Source of the DNA: Leguminivora glycinivorella
Lineage: Eukaryota > Arthropoda > Insecta > Lepidoptera > Tortricidae
Direction of reading: 5' to 3'
Length of the DNA: 64,000 nt
NCBI RefSeq assembly: GCF_023078275.1
Contig: NC_062993.1
Span: 6,757,252 to 6,821,251, forward strand
A program made the position numbers and the translations under genes. This document shows positions 29,399 through 40,713 of this stretch, piece after piece (positions within the stretch are counted from its first letter, which is position 1; each line of letters starts with the position of its first letter). The notes under the pieces were generated by a model. It did no database searches, had not been told where the DNA came from, and saw nothing but the letters and a program-made list of their open reading frames with translations.

Positions 29399-30715
29399 CT
29401 GGGAACACAAAAGCAGGTGGTTAAAAAAATTATGTTATCCCTCACGTACCTGAAAGTATAGCCTAACTACATAATACAACTGTTTAATATATTTGAAAAG
29501 TTAGGTAATACTTTGCTTGAAGGTCATCTAGTGTGTTTTAAACAGACCATCACGTCACTAAATCTTCGTTAAGTACCCACTGACACGAGCGTAGTGTCGC
29601 GTCGGGCCAACTGTATGAAAAAAGACGCAGCGTCGACGTCGCGCCGACGCGGCGTCAGGCTTTGCCATTATAGTTGGTCCGACGCTACGCTCGCGAGACG
29701 CTAGATGTGTGTGGCGGGCTATCATATTTATTTATGTGTATTTACTGTTTTAGGTTTTAGCTTACCAAGTTCAGGTGGTTCATCTCTCTATTTTTACATG
29801 GAATTATTTAGCAACTCATAATATCTAAGAAAACGGGACCACATAAACCACATTACAATTACTGCCACTTCTTAATTTCTGGTCAGATTGTATTCTCAAA
29901 ACTGTATATTTTTGTTAACTAGGTCAAACCATCCTTTCAATATTCGTGTGTCATACGTACCTCCCTTCTTCATAACCAGATTGTAGATCAGGAATCCAAG
30001 CACCAGAGTGATGGCTAGCTTGCTAAGGATCAGGGCCTTCACAGCCTTGATGCCGATGATGGTGACGAGAATCGGCATGATCGCCTTCATCTTCAGCTTC
30101 AGGAGAAGTAGGACGGGCAGCAGCAGCTTCTTCTTCAAGAGGCCACGAGCTGCAAGAAAAAAATGGATTTAAAAACTCTGGGAAAAAGACAACATTCTAG
30201 GAAAAATTTGAAGATACCTTCAGGAGATGGAGGTCAGTTCCTGAAATTGTTATAACTATATATATTATGAAAAAATATGTTGTTCTTAAGTGTTTGCTTG
30301 GTTTTAAAATACATGCTCTTAACTCACCTTCGCCATTTTCAGTCTCCTCAGGGAATTCCACATCGAATCCCCGATCAGCTCTGTACGAAACCTCAGCGCT
30401 CTGGAAGATGAACTCCGGCAGCTTGAATCTGAACTCGTTTGCGTTCAGGATCCTCCCAACTCGATCGAAGATCACTTTATCGATGTTCTTCTCGTCAAAA
30501 GACCGGGCCGACTCCTGACTCACTCCCAGCTGGGTATCCAGGTATGAAAGCACTTTGACTTTGAGACATGCTGAAGGTTCGCTCGTATCAAAACAATCAC
30601 TGATCACACTGTCCAACAGATCCTCACTTGTACTCAAACGGGGGGTGATAACGTTCTCCCCTATACTGTACCCCCTCACAGCTACCACACAAGCCACAAA
30701 CAGAACGCACTTCAT
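29112..30715 (-). CDS. Osiris-family protein (DUF1676), three exons
   Basis: Exons on the minus strand: 30715-30328, 30149-29961, 29398-29112. The total is 864 nt, giving 287 residues. Residues 1-16 (MKCVLFVACVVAVRGYS) are a signal peptide. A two-cysteine segment follows (SDCFDTSEPSACLKVKVLSY), then a DUF1676-type region and, in exon 2, basic-hydrophobic LLKKKLLLPVLLLLKLKMKA and a long membrane segment. Exon 3 is rich in Pro, Gln, Tyr and Ser and contains SQLAYSSYF, a variant of the AQ-LAY motif of Osiris proteins. Osiris proteins are insect-only secretory-pathway proteins tied to cuticle formation. A second member lies 10 kb away in the same orientation, as in the known clustered family. Which Osiris number it is cannot be told here. 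Confidence 0.88.
29565..29728. mobile_element. GC-rich MITE in Osiris gene A intron 2
   Basis: CACTGACACGAGCGTAGTGT CGCGTCGGGCCAACT on the left is loosely inverted at AGTTGGTCCGACGCTACGCT CGCG on the right, with GACGTCGCGCCGACGCGGCG TC in the centre. Confidence 0.6.
29961..30149 (-). CDS. Osiris gene A exon 2 (membrane segment)
   Basis: The acceptor is TTTTCTTGCAG and the donor GTACGT. It encodes ARGLLKKKLLLPVLLLLKLK and the hydrophobic span ending YNLVMKKG. It is phase 1 at both ends. Confidence 0.88.
30328..30715 (-). CDS. Osiris gene A exon 1
   Basis: ATG at 30715-30713; donor GTGAGT follows base 30328. It encodes the signal peptide, the two-cysteine region and an acidic stretch, ending in phase 1. 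Confidence 0.87.
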
Positions 30716-30807
30716 TTTCGTAAGGTCACTATCATTAATTTTCTAATTGGACGTACGGCCCGGTCGGTTAATGGAGCAACAATGATTTAATTTTTCTATG
30801 GGCTTGG

Positions 30808-30815
30808 TTTTTATA
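30808..30815 (-). promoter_or_regulatory. TATA box of Osiris gene A
   Basis: TATAAAAA on the minus strand, about 93 bases upstream of the ATG. The neighbouring Osiris gene has the same octamer about 73 bases upstream of its ATG. Confidence 0.55.
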
Positions 30816-31551
30816 CGGGATCCTTAGGGCGGCAAGGCACGCGTTGGGTGCGCGTGAGTTGAATGGTGAGCGCTTTCGTTGGCGAAGTATTTAAGAAAGT
30901 CCTGGCGGAACATTGAATGCCAAAAAGTCTTATGTTGCTATGAAACTTATAAAGAGATACGTCGTTTTGTGTTTTAGCGTGTAAGGATTGGTGAGAGTGA
31001 GTGCGATGGGTTTAAAAATATTGTTTAATTGTTTATTAGTAGCATTTTATGTAATTTATTTAACTTTAAGCATGGGAAACAGCTCACCATTGCTATTCGG
31101 CTACTCATAACTATACCCTGATAACTACGAGTACCTACCTATATAAGTATTCTAGACCTACCCATCGATAACCTTAAATGTCTACATAGTCACAGTATTA
31201 CAATATTCCTACTCCATATAGATTGTTAAACTGTGACATAATACATAGGTACCCTATGACTTTATAACATGACAGCACTAATGAAAAACGGTTGGACTTT
31301 GTGATTTCTTTGGGTCCAAGACTGAAGTCCCTCGTATGTTATAACTGATATCCTGCAGACCAGTTCCTCTTGTATAAATATTTCCCTAGAAGCTTTGCCT
31401 ACAATTTCTGATCCCATTAAATGAAATAGATGTCCAAGTTTACATATGAAAGAAGGAATTGCTGAATTGCAATTGACATATACCGTAAAAACGTGAGGAC
31501 CCTTTGCAGGACATGACTAATATGGTTAAATCAGTCAAACCCTATTACAAT

Positions 31552-31698
31552 TGTTTATTCTATTATTAAAAATAAATTAGATTTGTAGAAAGAAATGCGT
31601 GTTTATTTAAAACATGACTTTAATGACTGACATCTTTATATTTTTATAAAGATACACCAAAGAGTACATTTGATAGATAACTACAAAGAGGTTTAACA
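31552..31698 (-). repeat. 3' LTR of the BEL/Pao-type element
   Basis: It is the downstream LTR, almost identical to 33989-34135. TATTTTTATAAAGA inside could serve as a TATA region. Confidence 0.85.
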
Positions 31699-31948
31699 TA
31701 CCGCCCACCAAAATACTTATTTTAATACATAGGCTAAACAGTAACTAAATAAATACATTAACATAATAGCAACGTTAGCAACTTATGCCACAAATCTCTT
31801 GCACAATAAGAAATAAAATATAACATTTCATATAATTGTCCAATATTGATTTCTAAAAACAAATACTTAACAATAACAATTCAAACGACCTGTTAAATAA
31901 TAACAATGAATATCTACCTCACCGTGATATTGTAAAGTTAACTGCCCA

Positions 31949-33883
31949 TCATGAGTACGTTCCATTTGATATTAGACACCGAATATCGTCTTTGTTTTTC
32001 ACCTTAGCGCGAAATGGTCTAAGTCTTGATGTTGAGATCTCAGTAATTAAATTTTCTTTCATTCTTCCTATGTTTGAAATTGTATGTATGTCATCTGTTA
32101 AAATCCATCCTAATTGTGTGCGTTGAGCGACAAGATTACCTTGTCCTTTCTTAAAACCAAAATCAATTATTTTGCCTAAAACATCAACGCCGAGAAGAAT
32201 ATCAATACCACTTGGAATGTTGAAGGTGGGGTCAGCTAACTCAAAGCCATCCAGTTGAAGTAATATGTCATAATTATTGATCTTCTTAGCTGGTAAGTTG
32301 CTATTGAATGACTTTATAACATAAGCGTTTACCTTCACAGTAAAATCATGTACATACCTCGACGAGATTTGTAAATCCACGTTGTCCTTTTTGCAAAGGT
32401 TACCTTTGCTTACAGTAGGAACATCTTTACTATTTGTTCCTTTCTTTAACTTTAACAACTCGGCTACCCGAGCTGTGACAAATGAAGCTTCGGACCCTTG
32501 GTGAATCAGCGCTCTGCAGACCAGTGTTTGCCCACTCTCCGTCACTACATCAACGAGCGCTGTGGGCAATAGAATATCTTGTTCACGATCATCTGTACTA
32601 GATCTGACATTCGATTCCTTTAAATTCATGAACACCTTCTTGTTTCCATGTTTACGTTTCTTGTTTATTTGTTGTCTACCCTGATGTATCAATGAATTAT
32701 GTCGCCCTTTACACAAATGACACGACTTATTTTGTTTACATCGCCTTACTGCATGATTTGTTCTAAGGCAGTTGAAACATAACTTGTTAATTTTAATAAA
32801 AGCATACCTTTTATCCACCGGCTGATCTGCAAATTGTTTACAGTTACAAATATGATGCTCTTCATTGCAAAACGCGCATAGAATGTCTCCGCTACTACCG
32901 CCAGATGTCACGTGAAATGTCTTGGGATTTGTTTGTTTGTAATTCTTGTTGACTGAGTCTACCATTTCCAAAGTTCTAAACCTATTTTCTAAGAACGCCT
33001 TCAATTGATCTAAAGTTGGAAAAACTGTTGACGCGTCTTCATTGACCAACATTTCCCAGCGCTTATGAGTTTCAGGATCTAATTTCGAAACAATGACATG
33101 TATGACAATAGGATCCCATTGGGTTGTCGGGAAGCCAAGATTCTTAAGTGCATTTAGGCATTCCACAGATGTATCTAAGAGAAGTTTTAGAGCGGTAGCT
33201 GACTCTAGACTGATCGCCTTTTGGCCAAAAAACTTCTTGAAGTGACAGTTTGCTATGTACCTCTTGTTATCAAAACGCTTCTTTAGAGTAGTCCAAGCTC
33301 GTGTGTAGTTGTCACTAGTAATAGGAAATTGGCGTAATAGTACTTCAGCTTCACCCTGCACACTAACCTTTAGGTAATGCATACGATGTACATCATCTAG
33401 TGAGTTATTTTTATGTATTAACGTAGTAAATAAATCGTGGAAGGATTGCCACTCCGTGTACTCACCGCTAAATGGCGGGATAGTTATTCGTGGTAATTTA
33501 ATATCATTGCTTGACGATGCCTGTACATTGCCTGAGCTAGTTTCAGTAATTCTGTTCTCTCTTGTTTCTTCATTAAACTTTAGCAAAACTGTCTTTAACT
33601 CGCCTTTGTACATGTAGTAACGTTCTTCAAACTTTCCATATATGTCTTCGGTAAAATAGGATACCTTGGTTTTGTCTTCCTTTGAAACGGCCGTAACTAG
33701 CTTTTGATGTATGGTTTTAAACTCCTTATAATTATTTTCCAACGTTTCCAGTCGCCCCTGTACATAACCAAAAGTAATTCGTTCCTTGGGCGACTTTTTA
33801 AAATTTGCGTGTGCCTTTTCTGTTGTTTCTAAGCTGTCTTGTTGAAGAGTAATAAGACTGATAAGTTTCTCGGCCGTCGGCAA
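31949..33883 (-). CDS. BEL/Pao gag-protease polyprotein (DUF1759, zinc knuckles, DUF1758)
   Basis: An uninterrupted 644-residue frame. The N-terminal third is coiled-coil-like. A DUF1759 gag region follows around residues 130-300 (FSGEYTEWQSFHDLFTTLIH). Cys/His knuckles lie at about 335-405 (CAFCNEEHHICNC; CFNCLRTNHAVRRC; CHLCKGRHNSLIH). The C-terminal part is the DUF1758 aspartic-protease-like region with ALIHQGSEASFV, GIDILLGVDVLG and TQLGWILTD. In family members the first motif usually has Asp where this one has His (codon CAC), so the catalytic residue appears lost. The frame stops soon after, without pol. It lies between the two Osiris genes. Confidence 0.9.
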   Translation of the reverse strand: MPTAEKLISLITLQQDSLETTEKAHANFKKSPKERITFGYVQGRLETLENNYKEFKTIHQKLVTAVSKEDKTKVSYFTEDIYGKFEERYYMYKGELKTVLLKFNEETRENRITETSSGNVQASSSNDIKLPRITIPPFSGEYTEWQSFHDLFTTLIHKNNSLDDVHRMHYLKVSVQGEAEVLLRQFPITSDNYTRAWTTLKKRFDNKRYIANCHFKKFFGQKAISLESATALKLLLDTSVECLNALKNLGFPTTQWDPIVIHVIVSKLDPETHKRWEMLVNEDASTVFPTLDQLKAFLENRFRTLEMVDSVNKNYKQTNPKTFHVTSGGSSGDILCAFCNEEHHICNCKQFADQPVDKRYAFIKINKLCFNCLRTNHAVRRCKQNKSCHLCKGRHNSLIHQGRQQINKKRKHGNKKVFMNLKESNVRSSTDDREQDILLPTALVDVVTESGQTLVCRALIHQGSEASFVTARVAELLKLKKGTNSKDVPTVSKGNLCKKDNVDLQISSRYVHDFTVKVNAYVIKSFNSNLPAKKINNYDILLQLDGFELADPTFNIPSGIDILLGVDVLGKIIDFGFKKGQGNLVAQRTQLGWILTDDIHTISNIGRMKENLITEISTSRLRPFRAKVKNKDDIRCLISNGTYS

Positions 33884-33988
33884 TGTGAATTTTGAAAATT
33901 GTATCTAAATTACGTAAATATACTTAACGTGCACTATGTCACCACTTTATTGTTCATTTATTTTAACTATCCGGTTCGTTTTGGGCCA

Positions 33989-34135
33989 TGTTTATTCTAT
34001 TATTAAGAATAAATTAGATTTGTAGAAAGAAATGCGTGTTTATTTAAAACATGACTTTAATGACTGACATCTTTATATTTTTATAAAGATACACCAAAGA
34101 GTACATTTGATAGATAACTACAAAGAGGTTTAACA
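33989..34135 (-). repeat. 5' LTR of the BEL/Pao-type element
   Basis: It is the LTR upstream of gag in the element's direction: 147 bp, with TGTT...AACA ends. Confidence 0.85.
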
Positions 34136-34737
34136 ACAATACTGGTATCAACTCATTTCTGTTTCTATCATAAATTTAATCTTCAGTTCATATAAATTCT
34201 GCGTAATGCCAGATCATTGTTAACTGGGAACGAAATAGACACGAATAGAGCAGTCGCTAATCTTTGAGAATTGCAGGGAAAATTGTTCACGACGCCTATT
34301 GAGCGCATTGCCTCTTGCAGAACAGGATCCCGATGTACCTAATATTTAATTGCAAAATACTTGGTTATAACGTGATTTTTATCCGATTTACAATTCTAAA
34401 ATGTTTCCAGTTTGGTTTAGTACTCTGTTCCTGTGTTCCTAAAATTGATGTAATCATTGTGGCAAAGTTCACACAGTTTCGGGACTTCTCGATTCTTCGC
34501 ATGAACTTTAGTGTTTTTTTTTGTAGTTTTTGACCAGATGATTACCTATCCGATCTGGACACCTTAATGACACGTAGTCCATTATACTTATTAGTGAATT
34601 TCTTTTCAGGTTTTTAAGTAAATTTTGCCAAAGATAAGTTCTGATGACGAATTTCATGTGCAAATCAATGGATACCCGTAAGATTCATATATGCATAGGT
34701 ACTTAAAACCACGGCCTTTGTCGATAGCCATATGCAT

Positions 34738-34885
34738 ATACGTAGCAAAATGCACAAACGTTTACGTTATCATTAATAGCTAACTATCGCTCTTCCGTAT
34801 TTTGGCGCGACAGATCCAGACTGCGTTTCGATTGGCGGCGTCTAGTCAACAATTGTCATTTCGGCTAGTACGGCAAGAACAGTCG
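34738..34885. mobile_element. MITE of the GCGCGACAGAGCCAGAC family, copy 3
   Basis: TATCGCTCTTCCGTATTTTG GCGCGACAGATCCAGACTGC and CATTTCGGCTAGTACGG. Confidence 0.55.
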
Positions 34886-37618
34886 ATTTGTCAGTGATCG
34901 CTATTCTCGCTAAGCATTTGGGATGCCTTACTTGGCGGTCAAAATATTGTCATGCGCAAGAGTGCGGCTCTCACCACTTCAGGGTGCCCTCATAAGGCAA
35001 TTGGCGGTATCCCAAATAACATTTTAATGCAAACATATACCTTAAGTTTTCTAAATGACAGTTCCATTTTCAAATGCATTTGATTTTGAGATACCGCTAA
35101 TTGCTTTATCGGGGCTAATTGCTTTAGCGCTCATACAAATCGATCATCGCTGTAATGCCCGCTAACACCAGACTTAGACACAACGTCTCAGCCGTGAAAA
35201 TTTGAATTAGGTATTTACATATCTCTGTCTTTCTATCGTTCGAATAGACAAGAGTGATAGAGATGCATATAACATTTTTCGATGTTAGTAATAGGACTTC
35301 GTGCTTTGGGATGTACGACTTCATGTCAATGACACACAGTGGTAGGTACATATATGTATGTCATAGTGATAGACTTTGTTTCATTGTAACAAGGGTTAAA
35401 AATAAAGAGGTAGGTAATAGGCACTTAACTGTGTACAGTCTTGATAACATTAGTATTTAACCTGGAGTTTTTCTATTGCTAGTCTAACTAGGAGTTAGTA
35501 TTGAAGTCGAGTGTGGTGCTTTGATGAGCTCAGTGGTGTTAAAGTTCCAACAACACAGGATCCTAAGTTATACTTAGTTTCTAATGAATTCATAGTGATT
35601 TTGCATGAAATCTTTAAATTTAGTAGGTATGTATGCTTTTGATTTTTCATATTTTCTTGTCACAATAACACTTGTAATGGTTGAAGCAGAAATAAAATAA
35701 AATGAATTGACTACATTTGATTATGGACTCTTGTCGTGATTAGGCATCTGTATGTACTTTTAATGTGGACAACATTATCTCATCATCATCTCATTTTGAA
35801 TTCTAGCCAAGTCTAAATTTAAGCTAAATACTTAGGTATAAGTCTTAAAACTCCTTTCTTTTCAAATCACGTCCAAATTACGTCTTCCACAAGTTACATC
35901 AACATCTAGATCTAGAAAGTGAAATTTGCTCTTATTCAACAAAAAGCTATCTCAAACATAGTGTCATTCTAGTTCACGCACAGATTTATCAAAGCTAGCC
36001 TTTAACAACATGACAATAGGAATGAAAGCCCGCATTTTCGTGAATGGAACAATCTACTCTATACTTACACTCCATTATGCAATATGGGCCGCCGCCATTT
36101 TGTATTCTCCTCGTGCCGCCATTTGCATTGGCCGCCATGTCCGGATTGTGAAATGGTTGTTTCTCTTCCGTCCGAACGGCCGGTGTCACACTTAGCAATG
36201 TGCTCGTTGATTACATTTAATTAGGTCTGTTGAGGACGTATGAGAATTTGGATTGGATCGCCGTGAGGGACCAGGTCCTTAGGATGCTGTTAAGAAAATT
36301 ATAATCACTAACTCCGATTGCCTTATTCGATAAGCCAATTTTATTCCCGATTTCAGAATTGCCTCATGATAAAAGTTGTTCATTATGACCTCAAAAGACA
36401 CTGTAACTGTTTGGCTAGGCTAGGCTTAACTAGGTAGCTAAGTACTTATTTAGGTAGGTAAGTACTGTGATTTTTTGGTGGTCACTAATTGCCTGCCTAA
36501 GTACTTCATGAAAGTGACACTTTCCCAACGGCCCTGACGGAGATTTTCATTTAAGTTCCAATTCATAATTATGTCCTAAGTATAGTACATAAACAGTTTG
36601 TTTAAAACATCTTTAACTTGCTATTGGTTGAACAAATGAACATGGAATCCTAAGTTTTGTTTTGTTGTTTTGTTTTCTGATTTTCGTGTTAAGTAACCCT
36701 ATTTGGTACTCGAACCGCGTGTGCGATGGTCATACCTGCATTACAGACGCTCTTTGTAGACACTTTTACTTTACAAATGGTCTAGTTAACCTTTTTCTAC
36801 GTTCGGCGTCTTTGATGGAAATGGCTACCAAAATACTGTATTTTATTTAAATATTTAATTCGATTTGATAGCGATATTATACCAGGCGGTATAGCACACC
36901 TTGTGATCTCGCACGCGATTTAAATATGTACATACTATTTAGGAAGCACAATAATTGAGACTTTATTACATATATTATCTCAAGGTAAATACCATTAGAT
37001 ACTTCTAGAAAAGAAATGGTTAGAAGTAGGTATTACTGTGTAACGTAGGTATAGGTACATTATTTCAAATTATAGATTAGGGAATGATATAAACTTAGCG
37101 ATGAAATTATGGAGCAGTTTCCAAATTATTTTTTACGCAACGCCAGGTAGCGATGCGGTGTAGTTATAAGCTTGGTTCTACAAAATATCTGAACTTATCT
37201 CGTCTTCAGGCAACATAATATGGAATGAAACAAATTTTAGCAATAAAACGGTAATGTTTAATATTTTATTATCATTCAGCAAGGTTATGACAATATTAGG
37301 TAAGTACTTTTAAGTCGAAGGTATATTAGGGACCTCACAGAACTAGGTTATTATAGCCTGCGTATAGTGCGTTGGCTCGCTTTCCTACCATAAGCGTTGC
37401 TATAATAGTGTCCAGTGGGTCAACGGAATGCCTTAGCGCTTTGCATCGCAATGAGTGTATAATTGTATATGTATGGCACGGATTAATATTAGTTTGATGG
37501 TATTTGGGAATGTGCCATAATAGGTAGGCAGGTGAGCAGAGTTCTACATTGTTTTAGGCTCGCGCCCCGCGAATATTTGGACATGTTCGGGTTTTCTGAG
37601 TTGCCTCCATTTTATTGA
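34886..37618. other. No gene recognised between the BEL element and the SINE
   Basis: AT-rich. The only unusual patch is 36060-36190, where four CCGCCAT/GCCGCC blocks raise GC. It has open frames on both strands but no recognisable protein. Confidence 0.45.
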
Positions 37619-37872
37619 CGATCGGTCTGGCTCAGTCGGTAGTGACCCTGCCTGCTGAGCTGGTTCGAATCCCGGTAAGGGCATTTATTTGTGTGATGAG
37701 CACAGATGTTCCGTAGACTCCGTAGTCATGGATGTTTTCTATGTATATAAGTATTTATTTATCTATTTAAGTAAATATGACTGTATATCGTCGCTTAGCA
37801 TCTATACAAGCTTTGCTTAGTTTGGGGCTAAGTTGATCTGTGTAAGGTGTCCCCAATATTTATTTATTTATT
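37619..37872 (+). mobile_element. tRNA-derived SINE, forward copy
   Basis: It starts GGTCTGGCTCAGTCGGTAGT (A-box region) with GGTTCGAATCCCGGTAAGGG (B box), then TGTGTGATGAGCACAGATGT, AGTTTGGGGCTAAGTTGATC and a TATT tail. Confidence 0.85.
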
Positions 37873-38744
37873 TAGATGGCGGTGGGCATGGCATGGATTG
37901 GCTTGGCACCATTGAATTGTGTTGTGTTCTGCTATTTAGAATACGCGGGATAACCTCTTAATTAGTAGCAGAGCGGTTAGCACGCAGCGTAGTCGCAAAA
38001 ATCCCATGCAATAACTTGTACCCCTAAAATGTGTAGGCCTTTTAGGGATAAAACTAGATGGCGCTGTTTCGCAGCCTGAAAGTGGCAAAAATCATATTTT
38101 CCCCAAATATTTTTGCGTGTTTGTATTTTTATAAGAACAAATTACATATTTCTTTATTTTAATATCATGATAATAATTAAAGCCTGTCAACCAAATTTTG
38201 GCAGTAGCAATGTACATCAAACTAAAGTATGGTATCCCTATGAAACGAACAAAAACCAGCTATGTACGTCGAACAGCTACAGATTTTTTTTTTCAAGGGG
38301 CTTGTTGGGCCTGCAGCATTGGAATGCCTCCCTAATAAAAAAAGCATATGAAACGCGTATACTCATCCTTTACTTCCTTACGAATTAGATAATGTATTAA
38401 AAAGGGACGGATATAATGCTAGTTATTTCTCTTTTTGGTAGGGTGGAGGTTTCCACAGATAGGATACAAATGACACGCGAATTTCCACCGATTTTCAAAA
38501 CTAGTGTTGCTAGCCCGCGATTTTTCAAATTTGCCGCATTTTTTTTGTGACAAGGTTTGGTTGACGGTCTTTACTTATCTTATTTTAAGTATCTCTTGAG
38601 AATCTAGTCTAATTATTTGTTTGTTACCTTAACGTTTGTTCTTACCTCCGTTTTTGTTTGAATAAATAAATAATAAGCAGATAGCGCATATTTTATGAGG
38701 TCGAGTTGCGGTAACCCCCTCGACTGTCAAAAATGTACACCTAA
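37873..38744. other. Unassigned spacer
   Basis: No gene or clear repeat seen. Composition is AT-rich throughout. Confidence 0.45.
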
Positions 38745-38970
38745 TATAAAATAAATAAATATTATAGGATATTCTTACACAGATTGACTGAGTCCCACGG
38801 TAAGCTCAAGAAGGCTTGTGTTGCAGGTACTCAGACAACGATATATATAATATACAAATACTTATATAGATACATAGAAAACATCCACGACTCAGGAACT
38901 GTGGTCATCAGACAAATAAACGCCCCTACCGGGATTTGAACCCGGGACCGCGGCTTAGCAGGCAGGCAGG
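38745..38970 (-). mobile_element. tRNA-derived SINE, subfamily 2, truncated
   Basis: On the plus strand: AATAAATATTATAGGATATT, ACACAGATTGACTGAGTCCC, then CCGGGATTTGAACCCGGGAC (B box reversed). The tRNA head is cut at the MITE junction. Confidence 0.82.
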
Positions 38971-39289
38971 CTTTTTTTTCATTCTAACCCCAACGTGTGA
39001 TATATTGTTGGATAGGTATTTAATGAATAAGGGTTTACTAAAATCGTTTTTTGATAATATTAATATTTTCGGAAATAATCGCTCCTAAAGGAAAAAAAAG
39101 TGTCCCCCCCCTCTAACTTTTGAACCATATGTTTAAAAAATATGAAAAAAATCACAAAAATAGAACTTTATAAAGACTTTCTAGGAAAATTGTTTTCAAC
39201 TTGATAGGATTAGTAGTTTTTGAGAAAAATACGGAAAACTACGGAACCCTACACTGAGCGTGGCCCGACACGCTCTTGGCCGGTTTTTT
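38971..39289 (+). mobile_element. GTCY-type MITE, 5' truncated, fused to a SINE
   Basis: Only the distal half is present, from CATTCTAACCCCAACGTGTG to CTCTTGGCCGG. The break falls exactly against the tRNA-like end of the SINE at 38745-38970. Confidence 0.75.
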
Positions 39290-39295
39290 TTTGTA

Positions 39296-39500
39296 TGAAT
39301 AGGTAGACGTTTGACCACGATCATACCTGATGGTAAGTGGTGATGCAGTCTACGGTGGAGTACGCGCGCTTACCTATGAGATACCTATTTACTCTTGCCT
39401 TAAAGAGACCTGGATTGTACTCGTGCGGAAACACAGACTCAGGCAGGGCATTCCACTCCTTGGCGGTTCGCAAAAACAATGTTGAAGCGAAACGCTTGCG
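39296..39500 (-). mobile_element. Non-LTR retrotransposon 3' coding end
   Basis: On the minus strand it reads FLRTAKEWNALPESVFPHEY and FKARVNRYLIGKR, then a stop. It is flanked on one side by the truncated GTCY-type MITE and on the other by a GC-rich MITE. Confidence 0.75.
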
Positions 39501-39625
39501 CCGTGGCTTGCGTGGGCGACGGTCGCGCGATGGTCGCACGACGGCGATGCGACGCATACGAAATCAAACCTTATCGATATGGAAGTATGAGACGCGACGG
39601 CGACGGTCGCGACCTCCGGAACGAA
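39490..39625. mobile_element. GC-rich MITE, right-truncated second copy
   Basis: TGCGTGGGCGACGGTCGCGC and the identical core CATACGAAATCAAACCTTAT are present, but the right arm breaks off at GACGGTCGCGACC. Confidence 0.75.
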
Positions 39626-39639
39626 AGTCGCACTACCAG

Positions 39640-40713
39640 CGCTGATCGACTGTCACTTGTTTCACTTAATTACCCACCCATTAAAATAACAAACTACAAA
39701 TACATATATTATATCTGTCCCAATATCTCACACTCACCTCTCACGTTTCGAATACTAACAAGTCCATATATCGAGACCATACGCTCTGGTATGCCAAAGG
39801 AAAGTAAGGATGCGGTCTCACCAGCAAGACAATTGGCGTTAGAAAGTCAGATCCTGAATCACTCTTAATGTATTAGAAACACGTATGAGAGCTATGAGGT
39901 TTTGGCGCGAAAACTTGGAGGGAAAAGTGAAGCATTTAAATTGTGATTGGATATTGATACCACAGTAACCGTCACTAGCTCAAGGTGGCTGTGAGGTCTG
40001 TGGGCCAGTTTGTCAGATTCAAAAAAAACAATCAGCTGTCTGGTCTTATATGTATTATTAATTAGTATTACATTATTATTTTTGTCAAGTTTGCAAATGT
40101 TGAACATTTTTCGGCTCTTCATGGCTGTTAGTATCTATACTAATCTTTCTTGATTGAAATATAATATAGAATAACAAATTTTTATGTATAGTAGATAATT
40201 AATTTTAATTGTATCTGCGTTTAGGATTCCATTATTTTTAGGAAGTATTTAGATACCTATTTGGAAATTACCTATATTGGACTCAGAGCTTTATTGTATG
40301 GAAGTCACAAAAATGACCATAGAAGAAGCAGAAAATTGTTCCTTAGCTTTTTCTAGCTAATCCCAAGGTTTTCAAATAATTTAATAAAACAAAACACAAC
40401 TTTCCTTCAAACTACTTGTTCTTTATTTCATTCAAAAATAAACAAAAGCAGAGGTTGAAAGAAAATACCAATGTTACATTAAAACTTTATTTAAAAATAA
40501 ATAAAAATAAAACAAAAAAACATTCACACATCACAATCACGCGCCTATCACTCAATAAATAAATTGCACTACATAGTATTTACACGCATCAGTTTCACTT
40601 GAAACTATTATTTGGTCTATGTCCGTTCGATCGATTCGATTTTTGAATTTGGTCTGAACGGTTTTTTTCTGAGGCTTGGGTCGTTCGTATTCAGTCCGGG
40701 TTCGAGTAGACGT
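39640..40713. other. 3' flank of Osiris gene B
   Basis: TTTATT blocks at about 40423 and 40484 read AATAAA on the minus strand and could be polyadenylation signals of Osiris gene B. Otherwise AT-rich with no frame of interest. Confidence 0.4.

Larger units (their letters stand above)
31552..34135 (-). mobile_element. BEL/Pao-type LTR element, gag-protease only, with intact LTRs
   Basis: Two 147-bp LTRs (31552-31698 and 33989-34135) run TG...CA and appear to differ at a single base (AAAAATAAATT versus AAGAATAAATT). ACAAT occurs immediately outside both (31547-31551 and 34136-34140), the 5-bp duplication expected for BEL/Pao. The internal part codes on the minus strand. Downstream of the 5' LTR in that direction is a primer-site-like TGGCCCAAAACGAACCGG, and upstream of the 3' LTR a purine-rich GGTGGGCGG. 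No reverse transcriptase, RNase H or integrase is present, so it must depend on other elements. The near-identical LTRs imply a recent insertion. Confidence 0.88.

Noticed and set aside
29210..29461. Gly/Arg-rich plus-strand frame
   Set aside because: It is the complement of the Pro/Gln-rich last exon of the Osiris gene and crosses its splice site.
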